Positions 33,555-43,102 of a stretch of 61,700 nucleotides of DNA are shown piece after piece. Location of the stretch: the NCBI GenBank assembly GCA_001829005.1, contig MIAG01000001.1, forward strand, positions 590,383 through 652,082, written 5' to 3'. The notes below the pieces were generated by a model, which saw only the letters and a list, made by a program, of their open reading frames with translations, searched no databases and was not told the DNA's origin. This stretch comes from Sphingobacteriia bacterium RIFOXYC2_FULL_35_18 (GTDB lineage: Bacteria; Bacteroidota; Bacteroidia; Chitinophagales; Chitinophagaceae). A program made the translations under genes and the position numbers. Numbering within the stretch: the stretch's first letter is position 1; each line of letters begins with the position of its first letter.

Positions 33555-34688
33555 ATGACAATTGCAGTAAATGCTATTTTTTTTAACTCAGCCAATTTAG
33601 AAGGCTACGGTCATTATACGGTGTCCATCTTTAAACTGTTGGTTAATCAATATCCCCAGCATCAGTTTGTATTTATTTATGATCGGCCTCATGCTGCTGA
33701 TTTAATTTCAGGACCCAATGTTCAATCGATTACAGTTGCTCCCGCTGCCAGACATATTCCTGCCTTTTTTTATTGGTACAATATTAGTGCGGCATTGGCT
33801 ATAAAAAAATTGAAAGCCGATGTATGGGTTCAGCCATATGGTTTTTGTAGTATTAGTACTGGCATACCACAATTATTGGTGGTGCACGATTTAGCTTTCA
33901 AACATTTTCCTAAGCATATTAGTTGGACCCAGCGCTGGCATTACGCAGCAATGACTCCCCGCTTTTTAAAAAAAGCCAAACGAGTTGTAACTGTTTCTGA
34001 ATTTTCAAAACTGGATATTATTCAATCTTACCCTAAACTAAAATTAAATCCAAGCGTGATTAGTGGGGCTGCCCGTAATGGATTTATGCCATTAAGTTGG
34101 GAAGAAAAAGAACAAGTAAAAGAAGCCTATACGGATGGTTATGAGTATTTTCTGTGTGTCGGCGGCATTAATCCCCGAAAGAATATGATGCATATTTTAA
34201 AAGCATTTTCTCTTTTTAAGAAATGGCATAAAAGTAATATGAAATTGGTTTTTGCAGGCAGACTTGCATGGCAATACCAAGATTTTGTAGAAAAACTCAA
34301 AACATATAAATACAGAAATGACGTTGTACTAACAGGTTATGTAGAAGAAAGTATTTTGCAAAAGCTTACTGGAGCTGCTTATGCAGCATTGTATGTAACC
34401 CATTTTGAGGGATTTGGGCTGCCGATAGTGGAAGCCATGCAATCGGGCGTGCCGGTTGTGGTTGGAAACAATTCGAGTATGCCAGAAGTGGGTGGAGACG
34501 CTGTTTTGTATGCAGATGCAGCTCAGCCAGAAACCATTGCGGAACAAATGCAACAGCTTTACCGCAATGAACAAATGAGGGAAAAATTGATTAAAAAAGG
34601 GATTGAAAGAGCTGCTCTTTTTAGTTGGGAAAAAGCGGCCCAGTTATTTTGGGAGGAAATACTCGCTACAAAAGCGGTTTCGTCTTAG
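33555..34688 (+). CDS. Glycosyltransferase family 4 (group 1)
   Basis: 377 aa GT-B fold. N-terminal domain with FNSANLEGYGHYTVSIFKLL, inter-domain LVVHDLAFKHFP, and the C-terminal nucleotide-sugar site: FLCVGGINPRKNMMHILKAF near residue 200 and the E-x7-E signature FEGFGLPIVEAMQSGVPVV near 280. It transfers a sugar from an activated donor, probably in surface polysaccharide synthesis. No polysaccharide cluster is nearby, so the acceptor cannot be guessed. Confidence 0.88.
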   Translation: MTIAVNAIFFNSANLEGYGHYTVSIFKLLVNQYPQHQFVFIYDRPHAADLISGPNVQSITVAPAARHIPAFFYWYNISAALAIKKLKADVWVQPYGFCSISTGIPQLLVVHDLAFKHFPKHISWTQRWHYAAMTPRFLKKAKRVVTVSEFSKLDIIQSYPKLKLNPSVISGAARNGFMPLSWEEKEQVKEAYTDGYEYFLCVGGINPRKNMMHILKAFSLFKKWHKSNMKLVFAGRLAWQYQDFVEKLKTYKYRNDVVLTGYVEESILQKLTGAAYAALYVTHFEGFGLPIVEAMQSGVPVVVGNNSSMPEVGGDAVLYADAAQPETIAEQMQQLYRNEQMREKLIKKGIERAALFSWEKAAQLFWEEILATKAVSS

Positions 34689-34693
34689 TTTTG
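34686..34693 (+). promoter_or_regulatory. Candidate -7 box TAGTTTTG for gldC
   Basis: Exact TAnnTTTG match beginning within the stop codon region of the glycosyltransferase gene and ending 11 nt before the gldC ATG. The -33 region has no clear TTTG at 19-20 nt. Confidence 0.4.
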
Positions 34694-34704
34694 CGCCACT
34701 TTAA

Positions 34705-35058
34705 ATGATGTATATGAAGCAATCTACTATTTCTGTAAATGTTACTTTAGATGAAAATAAAGTTCCTCAACATATTGACTGGTCTGCATCAGACAGCACA
34801 GCTGATGTAAAACAAGATGCCAAAGCAATGATGTTGGCCTTTTGGGATGGTGCCGATAAATCTGCTATGCGAATAGATCTTTGGACAAAAGATATGATGG
34901 TAGATGAAATGGCCGATTTTTATTACCAAACTATGATGGGTATGGCCGATACCTATTTAAGAGCAACTCAACAACAAGATTTGGTAGAAGGCATGAAAAA
35001 CCACGCAAAGGAATTTTATAAGAAGTTTCGCGAATCTCAATTAAATCAAAATAAATAA
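34705..35058 (+). CDS. gldC: Gliding motility-associated protein GldC
   Basis: 117 aa (ATG at 34705; ATGs at 34708 and 34714 are also possible). The sequence follows GldC throughout: VTLDENKVPQHIDWSASD, then MLAFWDGADKSAMRIDLWTKDMMVDEM and YQTMMGMADTYLRAT. GldC is a small protein restricted to Bacteroidota and is required for full gliding in Flavobacterium; it is also found in non-gliding relatives. A yqeY-like gene follows 6 bp downstream and a cvpA-like gene after that, so the three form an operon. Confidence 0.88.
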   Translation: MMYMKQSTISVNVTLDENKVPQHIDWSASDSTADVKQDAKAMMLAFWDGADKSAMRIDLWTKDMMVDEMADFYYQTMMGMADTYLRATQQQDLVEGMKNHAKEFYKKFRESQLNQNK

Positions 35059-35064
35059 TACACC

Positions 35065-35517
35065 ATGAGCTTAGAAGAAAAGGTAATGGGTGGCATGAAA
35101 GATGCCATGAAAGCCAAAGATGAAGCCTTGTTAAGAGGGTTAAGAGCCATCAAGGCCGAAATAATTAAGGCTAAAACTGAACCAGGAGCCAATGGTCAAA
35201 TTACCGAAGAACAAGAGCAAAAGTTGTTGCAAAAGTTGGTGAAACAACGAAAAGATTCTTTAGAAATATATCAGCAACAAAACAGGGCCGATTTAGCGCA
35301 AAAGGAAACGGAAGAAATTGCGGTAATTGAACAATTCTTACCTAAGCAATTAACTCAAGAAGAGTTGGATGCCGCTGTAGCTTCAATTATAGCAGAAACT
35401 GGTGCAACTTCCGCAGCAGATATGGGAAAAGTGATGGGTGCTGCATCTAAACAATTAGCTGGTAAAGCAGACGGCAAGGCAATTGCAGCTGCAGTTAAAG
35501 CGTTATTAAGCAAATAA
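35065..35517 (+). CDS. GatB/YqeY domain-containing protein
   Basis: 150 aa, the usual length. Helical family with VMGGMKDAMKAKDEALLRGLRAIKAEI at the N-terminus, RKDSLEIYQQQNRADLAQKE in the middle and the C-terminal GADMGKVMGAASKQLAGKADGK-type motif. It resembles the tail domain of the GatB amidotransferase and may bind tRNA, but its role is not established. Within the gldC-yqeY-cvpA string. Confidence 0.9.
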   Translation: MSLEEKVMGGMKDAMKAKDEALLRGLRAIKAEIIKAKTEPGANGQITEEQEQKLLQKLVKQRKDSLEIYQQQNRADLAQKETEEIAVIEQFLPKQLTQEELDAAVASIIAETGATSAADMGKVMGAASKQLAGKADGKAIAAAVKALLSK

Positions 35518-35522
35518 CCTTT

Positions 35523-36059
35523 ATGTTTTTAGATATAATGGTGCTGGCATTGCTGGTTCTTGCTTTAATAAAGGGTTTAAAACAAGGATTGGTTGTGGCA
35601 GCACTTTCATTTGCAGCTGTTTTTATAGGACTAGCTGCTGCATTAAAGTTGAGTACATGGGTAGCTGAATGGTTGGGTAACACAGTAAACATTGCAGCAA
35701 GCTGGCTACCATTCTTGGCATTTATAGTAATTATGTTGGCCGTTTTTATTGCGGTAAGAATTTTAGGTGCAGTATTAGAACAAGCCTTGGAGTTGTCTTT
35801 ATTAGGATGGGCCAATAAATTAGGTGGATTTGTTTTATATGCCCTTTTGTACATCACTGTTTTTAGTGTGATAATTTTTTATGCAGAAAAAATGCAGCTG
35901 CTTAAACCCGAAGCCGTTGCTGCTTCTAATAGCTATCCCTATATTCACTTTTGGGGACCTTATTCGGTGGAAGCATTAGGTAAAATCATTCCTTTTTTCA
36001 AAGATATGTTCACCGATTTGACCATTTTTTTTGGTTCAATTAATAAAAATATCACTTAA
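35523..36059 (+). CDS. CvpA family membrane protein
   Basis: 178 aa with four predicted helices (about 2-22, 24-44, 62-84, 100-122), in the CvpA pattern: FLDIMVLALLVLALIKGLKQGLV at the N-terminus and LGWANKLGGFVLYALLYI near residue 95. CvpA affects colicin V export in E. coli and envelope homeostasis elsewhere. Last of the gldC-yqeY-cvpA group, 5 bp after yqeY. Confidence 0.85.
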   Translation: MFLDIMVLALLVLALIKGLKQGLVVAALSFAAVFIGLAAALKLSTWVAEWLGNTVNIAASWLPFLAFIVIMLAVFIAVRILGAVLEQALELSLLGWANKLGGFVLYALLYITVFSVIIFYAEKMQLLKPEAVAASNSYPYIHFWGPYSVEALGKIIPFFKDMFTDLTIFFGSINKNIT

Positions 36060-36119
36060 AAATCTCTAGTATTTTAACTACTTTAGCAAGAATTGCTAGG
36101 CCAAAAGAAAAACAACCCA

Positions 36120-36881
36120 ATGAACTACGAGCTAAAAGAAGTTGATAAGTTTAAATTTATTGAAGAAGGGGAAGGAGAAACACTCTTGCTTTTGCATGGT
36201 TTATTTGGTGCAATGAGCAATTTTGCGGATCTCATTGAGCATTTTCGTAAAAGCCACAAAGTAGTGGTACCCATTTTGCCTCTATTTGATTTAGATATCT
36301 TTCATACCAGTGTAGGTGGTTTGCAAAAATTTGTAAATAAGTTTATTGAAACCAGAGGTTATTCCAATATCCATTTATTAGGCAATTCATTGGGCGGACA
36401 TGTTGCATTGGTGCATGTTTTAAAACACCCTGAACATATAAAGACCCTCACATTAACTGGCAGCAGTGGGTTGTTCGAAAATGGAATGGGAGACAGTTAT
36501 CCTAAACGTGGAGACTACGAGTATATTAAAAAGAAAACACAGCTTACTTTTTATGATCCAGCAATGGCTACTAAAGAACTGGTAGACGAAGTGTTTGAAA
36601 TAACCAATAGCCGAGTTAAAGTGATTAAAATCATTGCTTTAGCAAAAAGCGCTATAAGAAACAACTTAGGTGAAGAATTGAATCAAATTAAGCAACCTAC
36701 TTGTTTAATTTGGGGAAATAACGATACCATTACCCCTCCATTTGTTGGAAAAGAGTTCAATAAATTGATTCCCAATAGCGAACTACATTTTGTAGACAAG
36801 TGCGGACACGCTCCCATGATGGAAGTTCCAGTTGAGTTTAACAGTATATTAAGTGCATTTTTAGATAAACACAAGGGTTAA
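36120..36881 (+). CDS. Alpha/beta-fold hydrolase
   Basis: 253 aa from ATG 36120 (MNYELKEVD); a TTG at 36093 would add nine residues and is less likely. The catalytic triad is visible: oxyanion turn LLLLHGLFGAM near residue 25, nucleophile Ser in LLGNSLGGHVAL near 93, Asp in WGNNDTITPPF near 205, and His in KCGHAPMMEVP near 233. It is a soluble esterase or lipase-like enzyme of unassigned substrate. Free-standing, upstream of the CBS gene. Confidence 0.85.
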   Translation: MNYELKEVDKFKFIEEGEGETLLLLHGLFGAMSNFADLIEHFRKSHKVVVPILPLFDLDIFHTSVGGLQKFVNKFIETRGYSNIHLLGNSLGGHVALVHVLKHPEHIKTLTLTGSSGLFENGMGDSYPKRGDYEYIKKKTQLTFYDPAMATKELVDEVFEITNSRVKVIKIIALAKSAIRNNLGEELNQIKQPTCLIWGNNDTITPPFVGKEFNKLIPNSELHFVDKCGHAPMMEVPVEFNSILSAFLDKHKG

Positions 36882-36908
36882 ACTAACGCTGGTGCGTAAT
36901 TCATTTTG

Positions 36909-36916
36909 TACATTTG
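36909..36916 (+). promoter_or_regulatory. Candidate -7 box TACATTTG
   Basis: Exact TAnnTTTG match ending 7 nt before the ATG of the CBS-domain gene. A -33 element at the expected distance is not obvious. Confidence 0.4.
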
Positions 36917-36923
36917 TAATTGA

Positions 36924-37583
36924 ATGATCGTATCTCAATTATTAAATACCAGTTTCCCCTCACTGAATATTTCGGATAAGCCATCATTTGCTTTGCAGTT
37001 AATGGATGATTATGATGTGTTGCATTTGCCCGTATTAAGTGAAGAAAAATATGTTGGCTTAGTATCTAAAGAAGATTTATTAGATGCAATAGATGCAGAC
37101 ATGCATTTATCTGACCCCGAAATATTGAAGCAGTATTTGATTCATCAAGAAGAACATTTTTTAGGAGCGTTAAAACTAATTGCTTCATTTGAACTCTCTC
37201 TACTGCCAGTAGTTAGTGCTCAAATGGAATTACAAGGAGTATTGCTTACCAAGGAATTCTTAAAAGGGATGTCTACTTTTTTAGGCAATGAAGACAAGGG
37301 CGCTATCATTGTTTTAGAAACCGATAAGCGCAATTTTTCATTTGGTGAATTAAGTAGATTGGTTGAAACCAATGATGCCTATATTACTCAGCTGAATACT
37401 TATACTGAAGCCGCTACTGGCTTGGTTGTTATAACTATAAAGATTAATAGAATAGAAGTGTCTGATATTGTTGCAACATTTCAACGATACGATTATGCTG
37501 TAAGACATTTTTATGGAGAAGAAGAATATGCCAATGAGCTGAAAGAAAATTATCAGCACTTGCTTTCTTATCTCAACATGTAG
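36924..37583 (+). CDS. CBS-domain protein
   Basis: 219 aa. Two CBS motifs (residues about 1-65 and 72-125): LHLPVLSEEKYVGLVSKEDLLDAI and LSLLPVVSAQMELQGVLLTKEFL. The C-terminal half (135-219) looks like an ACT-like regulatory fold (ITQLNTYTEAATGLVVITIKIN). CBS pairs bind adenine nucleotides. It lies 18 bp upstream of nadK, so it may sense nucleotide levels for that operon (inference). Confidence 0.8.
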   Translation: MIVSQLLNTSFPSLNISDKPSFALQLMDDYDVLHLPVLSEEKYVGLVSKEDLLDAIDADMHLSDPEILKQYLIHQEEHFLGALKLIASFELSLLPVVSAQMELQGVLLTKEFLKGMSTFLGNEDKGAIIVLETDKRNFSFGELSRLVETNDAYITQLNTYTEAATGLVVITIKINRIEVSDIVATFQRYDYAVRHFYGEEEYANELKENYQHLLSYLNM

Positions 37584-37601
37584 TCAATTAAAATTTCCCC
37601 C

Positions 37602-38480
37602 ATGAAAGTTGCCATTTATAGTCGTGGTTTAGATATAGAGCAAGAAAATCCATTATTAATTTTATTAGAAGAATTGAATAGGCACGATACCGAAATATTG
37701 TTGTTCAATACTTTGTTTGAGCAATTTAATATTCCACAAGAATTGTGCAACAAGATTCAGCAGTTTTCTGGTTATGAAGACTTAGGCGAATCGGTTGATT
37801 GTGTAATCAGTTTAGGTGGAGATGGCACTATGCTAGATACCATTACACTAATTAGAGAAAAAAATATTCCCGTATTGGGTATTAATTTTGGAAGGTTAGG
37901 ATTCTTAGCGAGCATCAGTAGAGAGGAGCTCGCTACTGCTGTAGATGCTTTGGTGAATCATACTTTTATCATAGACAAGCGAACCCTGATCCACCTAGAT
38001 TCCAATACCCCTTTATTTGCAGACGCTCCTTTTGCTTTAAATGAATTTACCATTCATAAGAAAGACACTTCTCCCATGATTAAAATTCATACTTATATGA
38101 ATGGGGAGTTTTTAAATACTTATTGGGCCGATGGATTAATAGTTTCAACGCCAACGGGTTCTACTGGATATAACTTAAGCTGTAATGGTCCTATTTTATT
38201 TCCAGATTCTTCTAGTTTAGTGATTACACCAATTTGTCCGCATAATTTGAATGTTCGTTCTATAGTTATTCCAGATAATAATATTATTTCTTTTGAAGTG
38301 GAAGGCAGAGCCGATGAATTTATTGTTGCAATGGATGCAAGAAGAGAATTGGTTCCTAAATCGGTTCAGTTGGCAGTAAGAAAAGAGGCTTTTAACATTA
38401 GTTTAATAAGATTAAACGAAAATACTTTTCTTTCTACGCTGCGAACCAAGCTTACTTGGGGTCTTGATAAAAGAAATTAA
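37602..38480 (+). CDS. nadK: NAD kinase
   Basis: 292 aa, normal length. ATP-NAD kinase motifs: SLGGDGTMLDTI near residue 72 (GGDG loop), GINFGRLGFLASI near 95, and the NAD site NEFTIHKKDTSPM near 147 and STPTGSTGYNLSCNGPIL near 183. It phosphorylates NAD to NADP. It follows the CBS gene and precedes the conserved DUF6089-uppS-bamA block. Confidence 0.95.
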   Translation: MKVAIYSRGLDIEQENPLLILLEELNRHDTEILLFNTLFEQFNIPQELCNKIQQFSGYEDLGESVDCVISLGGDGTMLDTITLIREKNIPVLGINFGRLGFLASISREELATAVDALVNHTFIIDKRTLIHLDSNTPLFADAPFALNEFTIHKKDTSPMIKIHTYMNGEFLNTYWADGLIVSTPTGSTGYNLSCNGPILFPDSSSLVITPICPHNLNVRSIVIPDNNIISFEVEGRADEFIVAMDARRELVPKSVQLAVRKEAFNISLIRLNENTFLSTLRTKLTWGLDKRN

Positions 38481-38539
38481 CAATTTAGATAATGATTTTT
38501 GTTGCTATTTTACAATAGCATCCATTGAACCCAATATTT

Positions 38540-39388
38540 ATGTTGAAAAAGCTTTTAGTTGCAACAGCCTTATTTGTAGCCGGCACTTCGGCTAAAGCCC
38601 AGTTGATGGAAAGCTTTCAGCATTCTGGAGAAATTGGTATTGGGGTTGGGATGGGGCATTATTTTGGAGATTTAAATCCTGAAATAAGGTTCAATAGGCC
38701 CAAAACCGCTTTTGGTATTTTTTATAGAAAGCAAATCAACAACTATATCAGTGTTCGTTTATCTGGAGAATATGCTTTATTAGGATATTCGGACAGGTAC
38801 AGCAACAATGATGTTCAAAGAGCTAGAAACCTAAGCTTCAACAGTAATGTTTGGGAAGCGGGTATTTCTGGAGATTTTAATTTTTTCCGATTTCAACCAG
38901 GCTTTGAAGCTTTTAGTTTTACCCCCTATATAGGCCTTGGAATTGGTGCTTTTTCCTATGATCCCTATGCTTATTTGGGGGGCCAGAAATATTTTTTACG
39001 ATTATTAGGTACAGAAGGGCAGGGATCTTCGCTTTATTTAGACAGACCAGTGTATAATCCAATTGCCATCAGTATTCCTTTCACTTTTGGCGCCAAATAT
39101 GCCCTAAATGCAAGAACCAATGTTTTTGCAGAGCTCATTTATCGATTTACCAATACTGATTTTTTAGATGATGTAAGCGGCCAAACCTATGCCCCTGACG
39201 CATTTTCACCATTGCCAGACGGCTCTCCTAGCCCTGCTTTTTTATTACAAGATAGAAGTTACGAAACAGGCGCTTCTATTGGCGTTAAAGGTCGCCAAAG
39301 GGGAAATAGCCTTAAAGCAGATGCTTTTGCAACCATTAAAGTGGGTATTTCTTTCAATCTTCAGAGCTACCGCTGCCCTACTTATTAG
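38540..39388 (+). CDS. DUF6089 family outer-membrane beta-barrel protein
   Basis: 282 aa from ATG 38540 (MLKKLLVATALFVAG), with a 20-residue signal peptide ending in AKAQ; a TTG upstream would only lengthen the leader. The mature part is a small OmpA/porin-like barrel (GEIGIGVGMGHYFGDLNPEI, SFTPYIGLGIGAFSYDPYA, IKVGISFNLQSYRC). DUF6089 proteins are found in Bacteroidota at this position upstream of uppS and bamA, which suggests a role in outer-membrane assembly (inference). Confidence 0.8.
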   Translation: MLKKLLVATALFVAGTSAKAQLMESFQHSGEIGIGVGMGHYFGDLNPEIRFNRPKTAFGIFYRKQINNYISVRLSGEYALLGYSDRYSNNDVQRARNLSFNSNVWEAGISGDFNFFRFQPGFEAFSFTPYIGLGIGAFSYDPYAYLGGQKYFLRLLGTEGQGSSLYLDRPVYNPIAISIPFTFGAKYALNARTNVFAELIYRFTNTDFLDDVSGQTYAPDAFSPLPDGSPSPAFLLQDRSYETGASIGVKGRQRGNSLKADAFATIKVGISFNLQSYRCPTY

Positions 39389-39439
39389 TGAATAAGCTAG
39401 TTTTAAGGTATTTAAATCGGCAGAAACCATTGATTTTGT

Positions 39440-39447
39440 TAATTTTG
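39440..39447 (+). promoter_or_regulatory. Candidate -7 box TAATTTTG for uppS
   Basis: Exact TAnnTTTG match, 17 nt before the uppS ATG. The -33 region has no good TTTG at the expected distance. Confidence 0.4.
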
Positions 39448-39464
39448 CACACTAAATTAAACCC

Positions 39465-40235
39465 ATGGTTAAAAAGGAAGACCTTTTGCCACTAATTAAC
39501 AAGGATCGTTTGCCCAAGCATATTGCCATAATTATGGATGGGAATGGTCGTTGGGCAGAGGAAAAGGGACAAGATAGACTGTATGGTCATTTTCATGGGG
39601 TGGAGAGCGTTAGAGATATTGTAGAAGGTGCGGCTGAGTTGGGTATTGGCTACCTTACCCTATATGCGTTTAGTACGGAGAACTGGGACAGGCCTCAACC
39701 AGAAGTGGATGGCTTAATGGCTTTATTGGTAGACACTATACGCAAAGAAGTACCCATCCTCAATAAGAATAATATTAGGTTACACGTTATAGGAAATACC
39801 GAGTTATTGCCTGAATTTGCGAGGAATGAATTGCAAGAAGCTTTGCAAATGACTGAACAGAATACAGGGCTCAACTTAGTGATGGCATTGAGTTACAGCA
39901 GTAGGTGGGAGTTGGTAAACGCGGTAAAAAATATTGGTTTAGATGTAGAAAAGGGTTTAATTCGTGCTGAAGACATTAATGCCGATACCCTTCAGCATTA
40001 TTTGGCAACCAGTAACTTGCCTGATCCAGAATTAATGATCAGAACCAGTGGGGAATATAGAATTAGTAACTTTCTTTTGTATCAGTTGGCTTATGCGGAA
40101 TTGTATTTTACCAATACCCGTTGGCCAGATTTTAGGAAAGAAAATTTATATGAGGCAATCATCGACTTTCAATCTAGAGAACGGCGTTTTGGCAAAACCG
40201 GTCACCAGATTCAGTCAGAGACTCAAATAGCTTAG
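39465..40235 (+). CDS. uppS: Isoprenyl transferase (undecaprenyl diphosphate synthase)
   Basis: 256 aa, cis-prenyltransferase family. Conserved P-loop region with the catalytic Asp: IAIIMDGNGRWA near residue 19, then LTLYAFSTENWDRPQPEV near 64 and the C-terminal PELMIRTSGEYRISNFLLYQ. It makes the C55 carrier lipid for peptidoglycan and surface polymers. It sits between DUF6089 and bamA. Confidence 0.96.
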   Translation: MVKKEDLLPLINKDRLPKHIAIIMDGNGRWAEEKGQDRLYGHFHGVESVRDIVEGAAELGIGYLTLYAFSTENWDRPQPEVDGLMALLVDTIRKEVPILNKNNIRLHVIGNTELLPEFARNELQEALQMTEQNTGLNLVMALSYSSRWELVNAVKNIGLDVEKGLIRAEDINADTLQHYLATSNLPDPELMIRTSGEYRISNFLLYQLAYAELYFTNTRWPDFRKENLYEAIIDFQSRERRFGKTGHQIQSETQIA

Positions 40236-40350
40236 TTTATTTAACAAACAGTTTTCATTATTCGGGGTAATTTGCCCAGCTTAAAGAACCAAATTAATTG
40301 CTGCGTGTGCGGATTTAACCAAAGCCGCCAACAGAACAAACAGAAACGGG

Positions 40351-43086
40351 ATGCAGAAAGTGTTTAAATTATCATTGTTCGCTTTAGTTGTTTTATTATT
40401 TACTAAACCTGCTTTTGCACAAGAAACCTCCGATACAACCATCCGCTCTATTGACGCAGATTTGATCAATCTTTTTAATCAAAAGACGCCTAAGAAATAC
40501 AAGATTGCATCGGTAAAAGTAACTGGCAATCGTTTTTTTGATGAGAACTTGTTGATCTCAATAGCTAATTTGAATATTGGGGATGAAGTCACAATTCCTG
40601 GAGGAGACAATTTTTCTAAAGCCATCACCAAATTATGGAGCCAGAATTATTTTAGTGATGTAGAAATTTATATTACCAGAGTAGAAGGAAAAGAAATTGA
40701 CATTGAAGTATCGGTTACTGAAAGGCCTCGTTTATCTAATTTTTACTTTAAGGGAATTCCAAAAGGACAGTCTGACGAAATCAGAGGAAAAACAGGATTG
40801 GTTCCCAATCGTGTGGTAACTGAAAATATGAAGATCACTGCAACGGAAGTAATCAAAAAATTCTTTGCAGAAAAAGGATACAGAGATACCAAGGTAAAAA
40901 TTGCAGAAAGAAAAGACACCACTTTTGAAAATACTTTAGCACTAGACTTTTTTATTGATAAAGGACCTAAAGTAAAAATCAACAATATCAATTTGGGCAA
41001 TGTAAGTATTGACGAAGCCAAATTGAAAAAGCAATTTAAAGGTTCTAAAGAAAGATCTAGGTTCACTTTGTACCCAGTAATGGACAGCGGAAGAATTGTT
41101 ATTCCAAAACATTACACTTTTGAAGAGTATATGAAAGAAAAAGGCTACCTCACTTTTAGTAAAACCAAAAGAGTGATGGATCCTTATGTGAGAATCAAGT
41201 TCAGTTCTGCAAAGTTTGATGAGAAAAAATACACCGAAGACAAAGAATCTATACTTGAGTATTACAATACCTTGGGATATAGAGATGCCGTCATAGACAA
41301 TGACACTGTGTACAGTGTAGGAAATGGTAATTTAAATATTGACCTCAAAATGAACGAGGGTCGTAAATATTATTTTGGTAATATTTCTTGGAGAGGAAAC
41401 ACCAAATATTCAGATTCCATTTTAACTACTATTCTTGGAATTCGTAAAGGAGATATTTATAACCTAGATGTGTTGAATAAAAAACTAGGAAAATCTTCTT
41501 CACCAGATGGTGCTGATATTAGTGGATTGTACCAAGATGATGGTTATTTGTTTTTTAGAACAGAGCCTATTGAAACTGCTGTATACAACGACACAATCGA
41601 TTTTGAAATTAGAATTATTGAAGGTCCTCAAGCAACCATCAAGAATGTTCGTATTGCCGGAAATGATCGTACTAAAGAATATGTAATTAGAAGAGAAATT
41701 AGAACCATTCCAGGCGAAAAATTCAGCCGTCAATTATTGATTCGTTCTGTTCGTGAATTGGCGCAATTGAATTATTTTAACCAAGAAAAAATTACTCCGA
41801 ACCCAGTACCTAATCAGGAAGATGGAACGGTTGATATTAACTATAGTGTTGAAGAAAAATCAAGTGACCAATTAGAATTGAGTGCTGGTTGGGGAGGATT
41901 GATTGGACTAACTGGTACACTGGGTGTTTCCTTTAACAATTTCTCTGCAAAGAATTTATTCAAGAAATCAGCTTGGGATCCATTGCCAATGGGTGATGGT
42001 CAAAAATTAAGTTTACGTGTACAAAGTAATGGTAGAGCGTTCCGTTCTTACAATTTCTCTTTCACCGAACCATGGTTAGGTGGTAAGAAAAGAAACGCAT
42101 TAACGGTAAGTATTTTCAATACTAAGTTTGGTCAAACTTTTGATCCTTTAACTGGCCGATACGATCCAAATATTGCCAACGACCGTTATATTTCTACTAC
42201 TGGTGCAACAGCAAGTATTGCTAAACAATTAAAATGGCCCGACGACTATTTCTCTTTGTCGATGGGATTAAACTATACCCGTTATAAGTTGAGCAATTAT
42301 GCCATCGACCCAACCAATTTACCTGGTTTTGAAAATGGTATCGTAAACAACTTGAACTTTAGAATTGCGTTACAGCGTTCGTCTATAGATCAACCCATGT
42401 TCCCTAAAACGGGTTCTAATTTCATGGCCAGCTTACAAATTACCCCACCTTATTCATTAATCAACAGCAGTATCAATCCTGCTGGTAATCCATACAAATG
42501 GATTGAATACCATAAGTGGCGTTTTAATGGAGAGTGGTTTGTACCGTTGGGTAAGCCACATGGAGAAGACCGCAATAAGCAGTTTGTAATGCGTTTTGCT
42601 GCTAAGTTTGGATTTGTAGGTAAGTTTAATGAAAACCTACAAGTATCTCCTTTCGAGCGTTTCCAAGTGGGTGATGCGGGTTTAACCAACCAGTTCGCTT
42701 TATTAGGGTTCGATATTGTGGCCCATAGAGGTTACCCCGTTTACGACAACTCTAATCCACGCGTAAACCCAGATCAGCAAAGAGCTAGTCAGTACTTTAC
42801 CATCTTTAATAAGTATACCATGGAAATGAGGTATCCGCTGAGCTTAAACCCCAGCAGTACCATTTTTGGATTGGCCTTTTTTGAAGCTGCCAACGGATGG
42901 TATTCATTTAAAGATTATAATCCTTTCCAGCTAAGACGCTCTGTGGGTGTAGGTATGCGTTTCTTCTTACCTATGTTTGGTTTGCTTGGATTTGATTATG
43001 GCATAGGATTGGATAGGTTTAATGGAACCAATCAATTAAGGGATGCAGCTCGCTTTACCTTTATGCTTGGATTTGAACCTGAATAA
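40351..43086 (+). CDS. bamA: Outer membrane protein assembly factor BamA
   Basis: 911 aa. Signal peptide of 23 residues (cleavage after AFAQ). Five POTRA domains (about 45-430) include VKVTGNRFFDENLLISIANL, KNVRIAGNDRTKEYVIRREI and EEKSSDQLELSAGWGG, and then comes the 16-strand barrel of the Omp85 family (about 470-911), ending in the outer-membrane terminal strand ARFTFMLGFEPE. It is the core of the machine that inserts beta-barrel proteins. Followed closely by two Skp-like chaperones. Confidence 0.95.
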   Translation: MQKVFKLSLFALVVLLFTKPAFAQETSDTTIRSIDADLINLFNQKTPKKYKIASVKVTGNRFFDENLLISIANLNIGDEVTIPGGDNFSKAITKLWSQNYFSDVEIYITRVEGKEIDIEVSVTERPRLSNFYFKGIPKGQSDEIRGKTGLVPNRVVTENMKITATEVIKKFFAEKGYRDTKVKIAERKDTTFENTLALDFFIDKGPKVKINNINLGNVSIDEAKLKKQFKGSKERSRFTLYPVMDSGRIVIPKHYTFEEYMKEKGYLTFSKTKRVMDPYVRIKFSSAKFDEKKYTEDKESILEYYNTLGYRDAVIDNDTVYSVGNGNLNIDLKMNEGRKYYFGNISWRGNTKYSDSILTTILGIRKGDIYNLDVLNKKLGKSSSPDGADISGLYQDDGYLFFRTEPIETAVYNDTIDFEIRIIEGPQATIKNVRIAGNDRTKEYVIRREIRTIPGEKFSRQLLIRSVRELAQLNYFNQEKITPNPVPNQEDGTVDINYSVEEKSSDQLELSAGWGGLIGLTGTLGVSFNNFSAKNLFKKSAWDPLPMGDGQKLSLRVQSNGRAFRSYNFSFTEPWLGGKKRNALTVSIFNTKFGQTFDPLTGRYDPNIANDRYISTTGATASIAKQLKWPDDYFSLSMGLNYTRYKLSNYAIDPTNLPGFENGIVNNLNFRIALQRSSIDQPMFPKTGSNFMASLQITPPYSLINSSINPAGNPYKWIEYHKWRFNGEWFVPLGKPHGEDRNKQFVMRFAAKFGFVGKFNENLQVSPFERFQVGDAGLTNQFALLGFDIVAHRGYPVYDNSNPRVNPDQQRASQYFTIFNKYTMEMRYPLSLNPSSTIFGLAFFEAANGWYSFKDYNPFQLRRSVGVGMRFFLPMFGLLGFDYGIGLDRFNGTNQLRDAARFTFMLGFEPE

Positions 43087-43102
43087 CCATAAAAAATTAG
43101 GT

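Noticed and set aside
38507..38522. GCTATT-TTAC-AATAGC hairpin as a terminator
   Set aside because: No T run follows; the stem is short and AT-rich, and it lies just upstream of the DUF6089 start.
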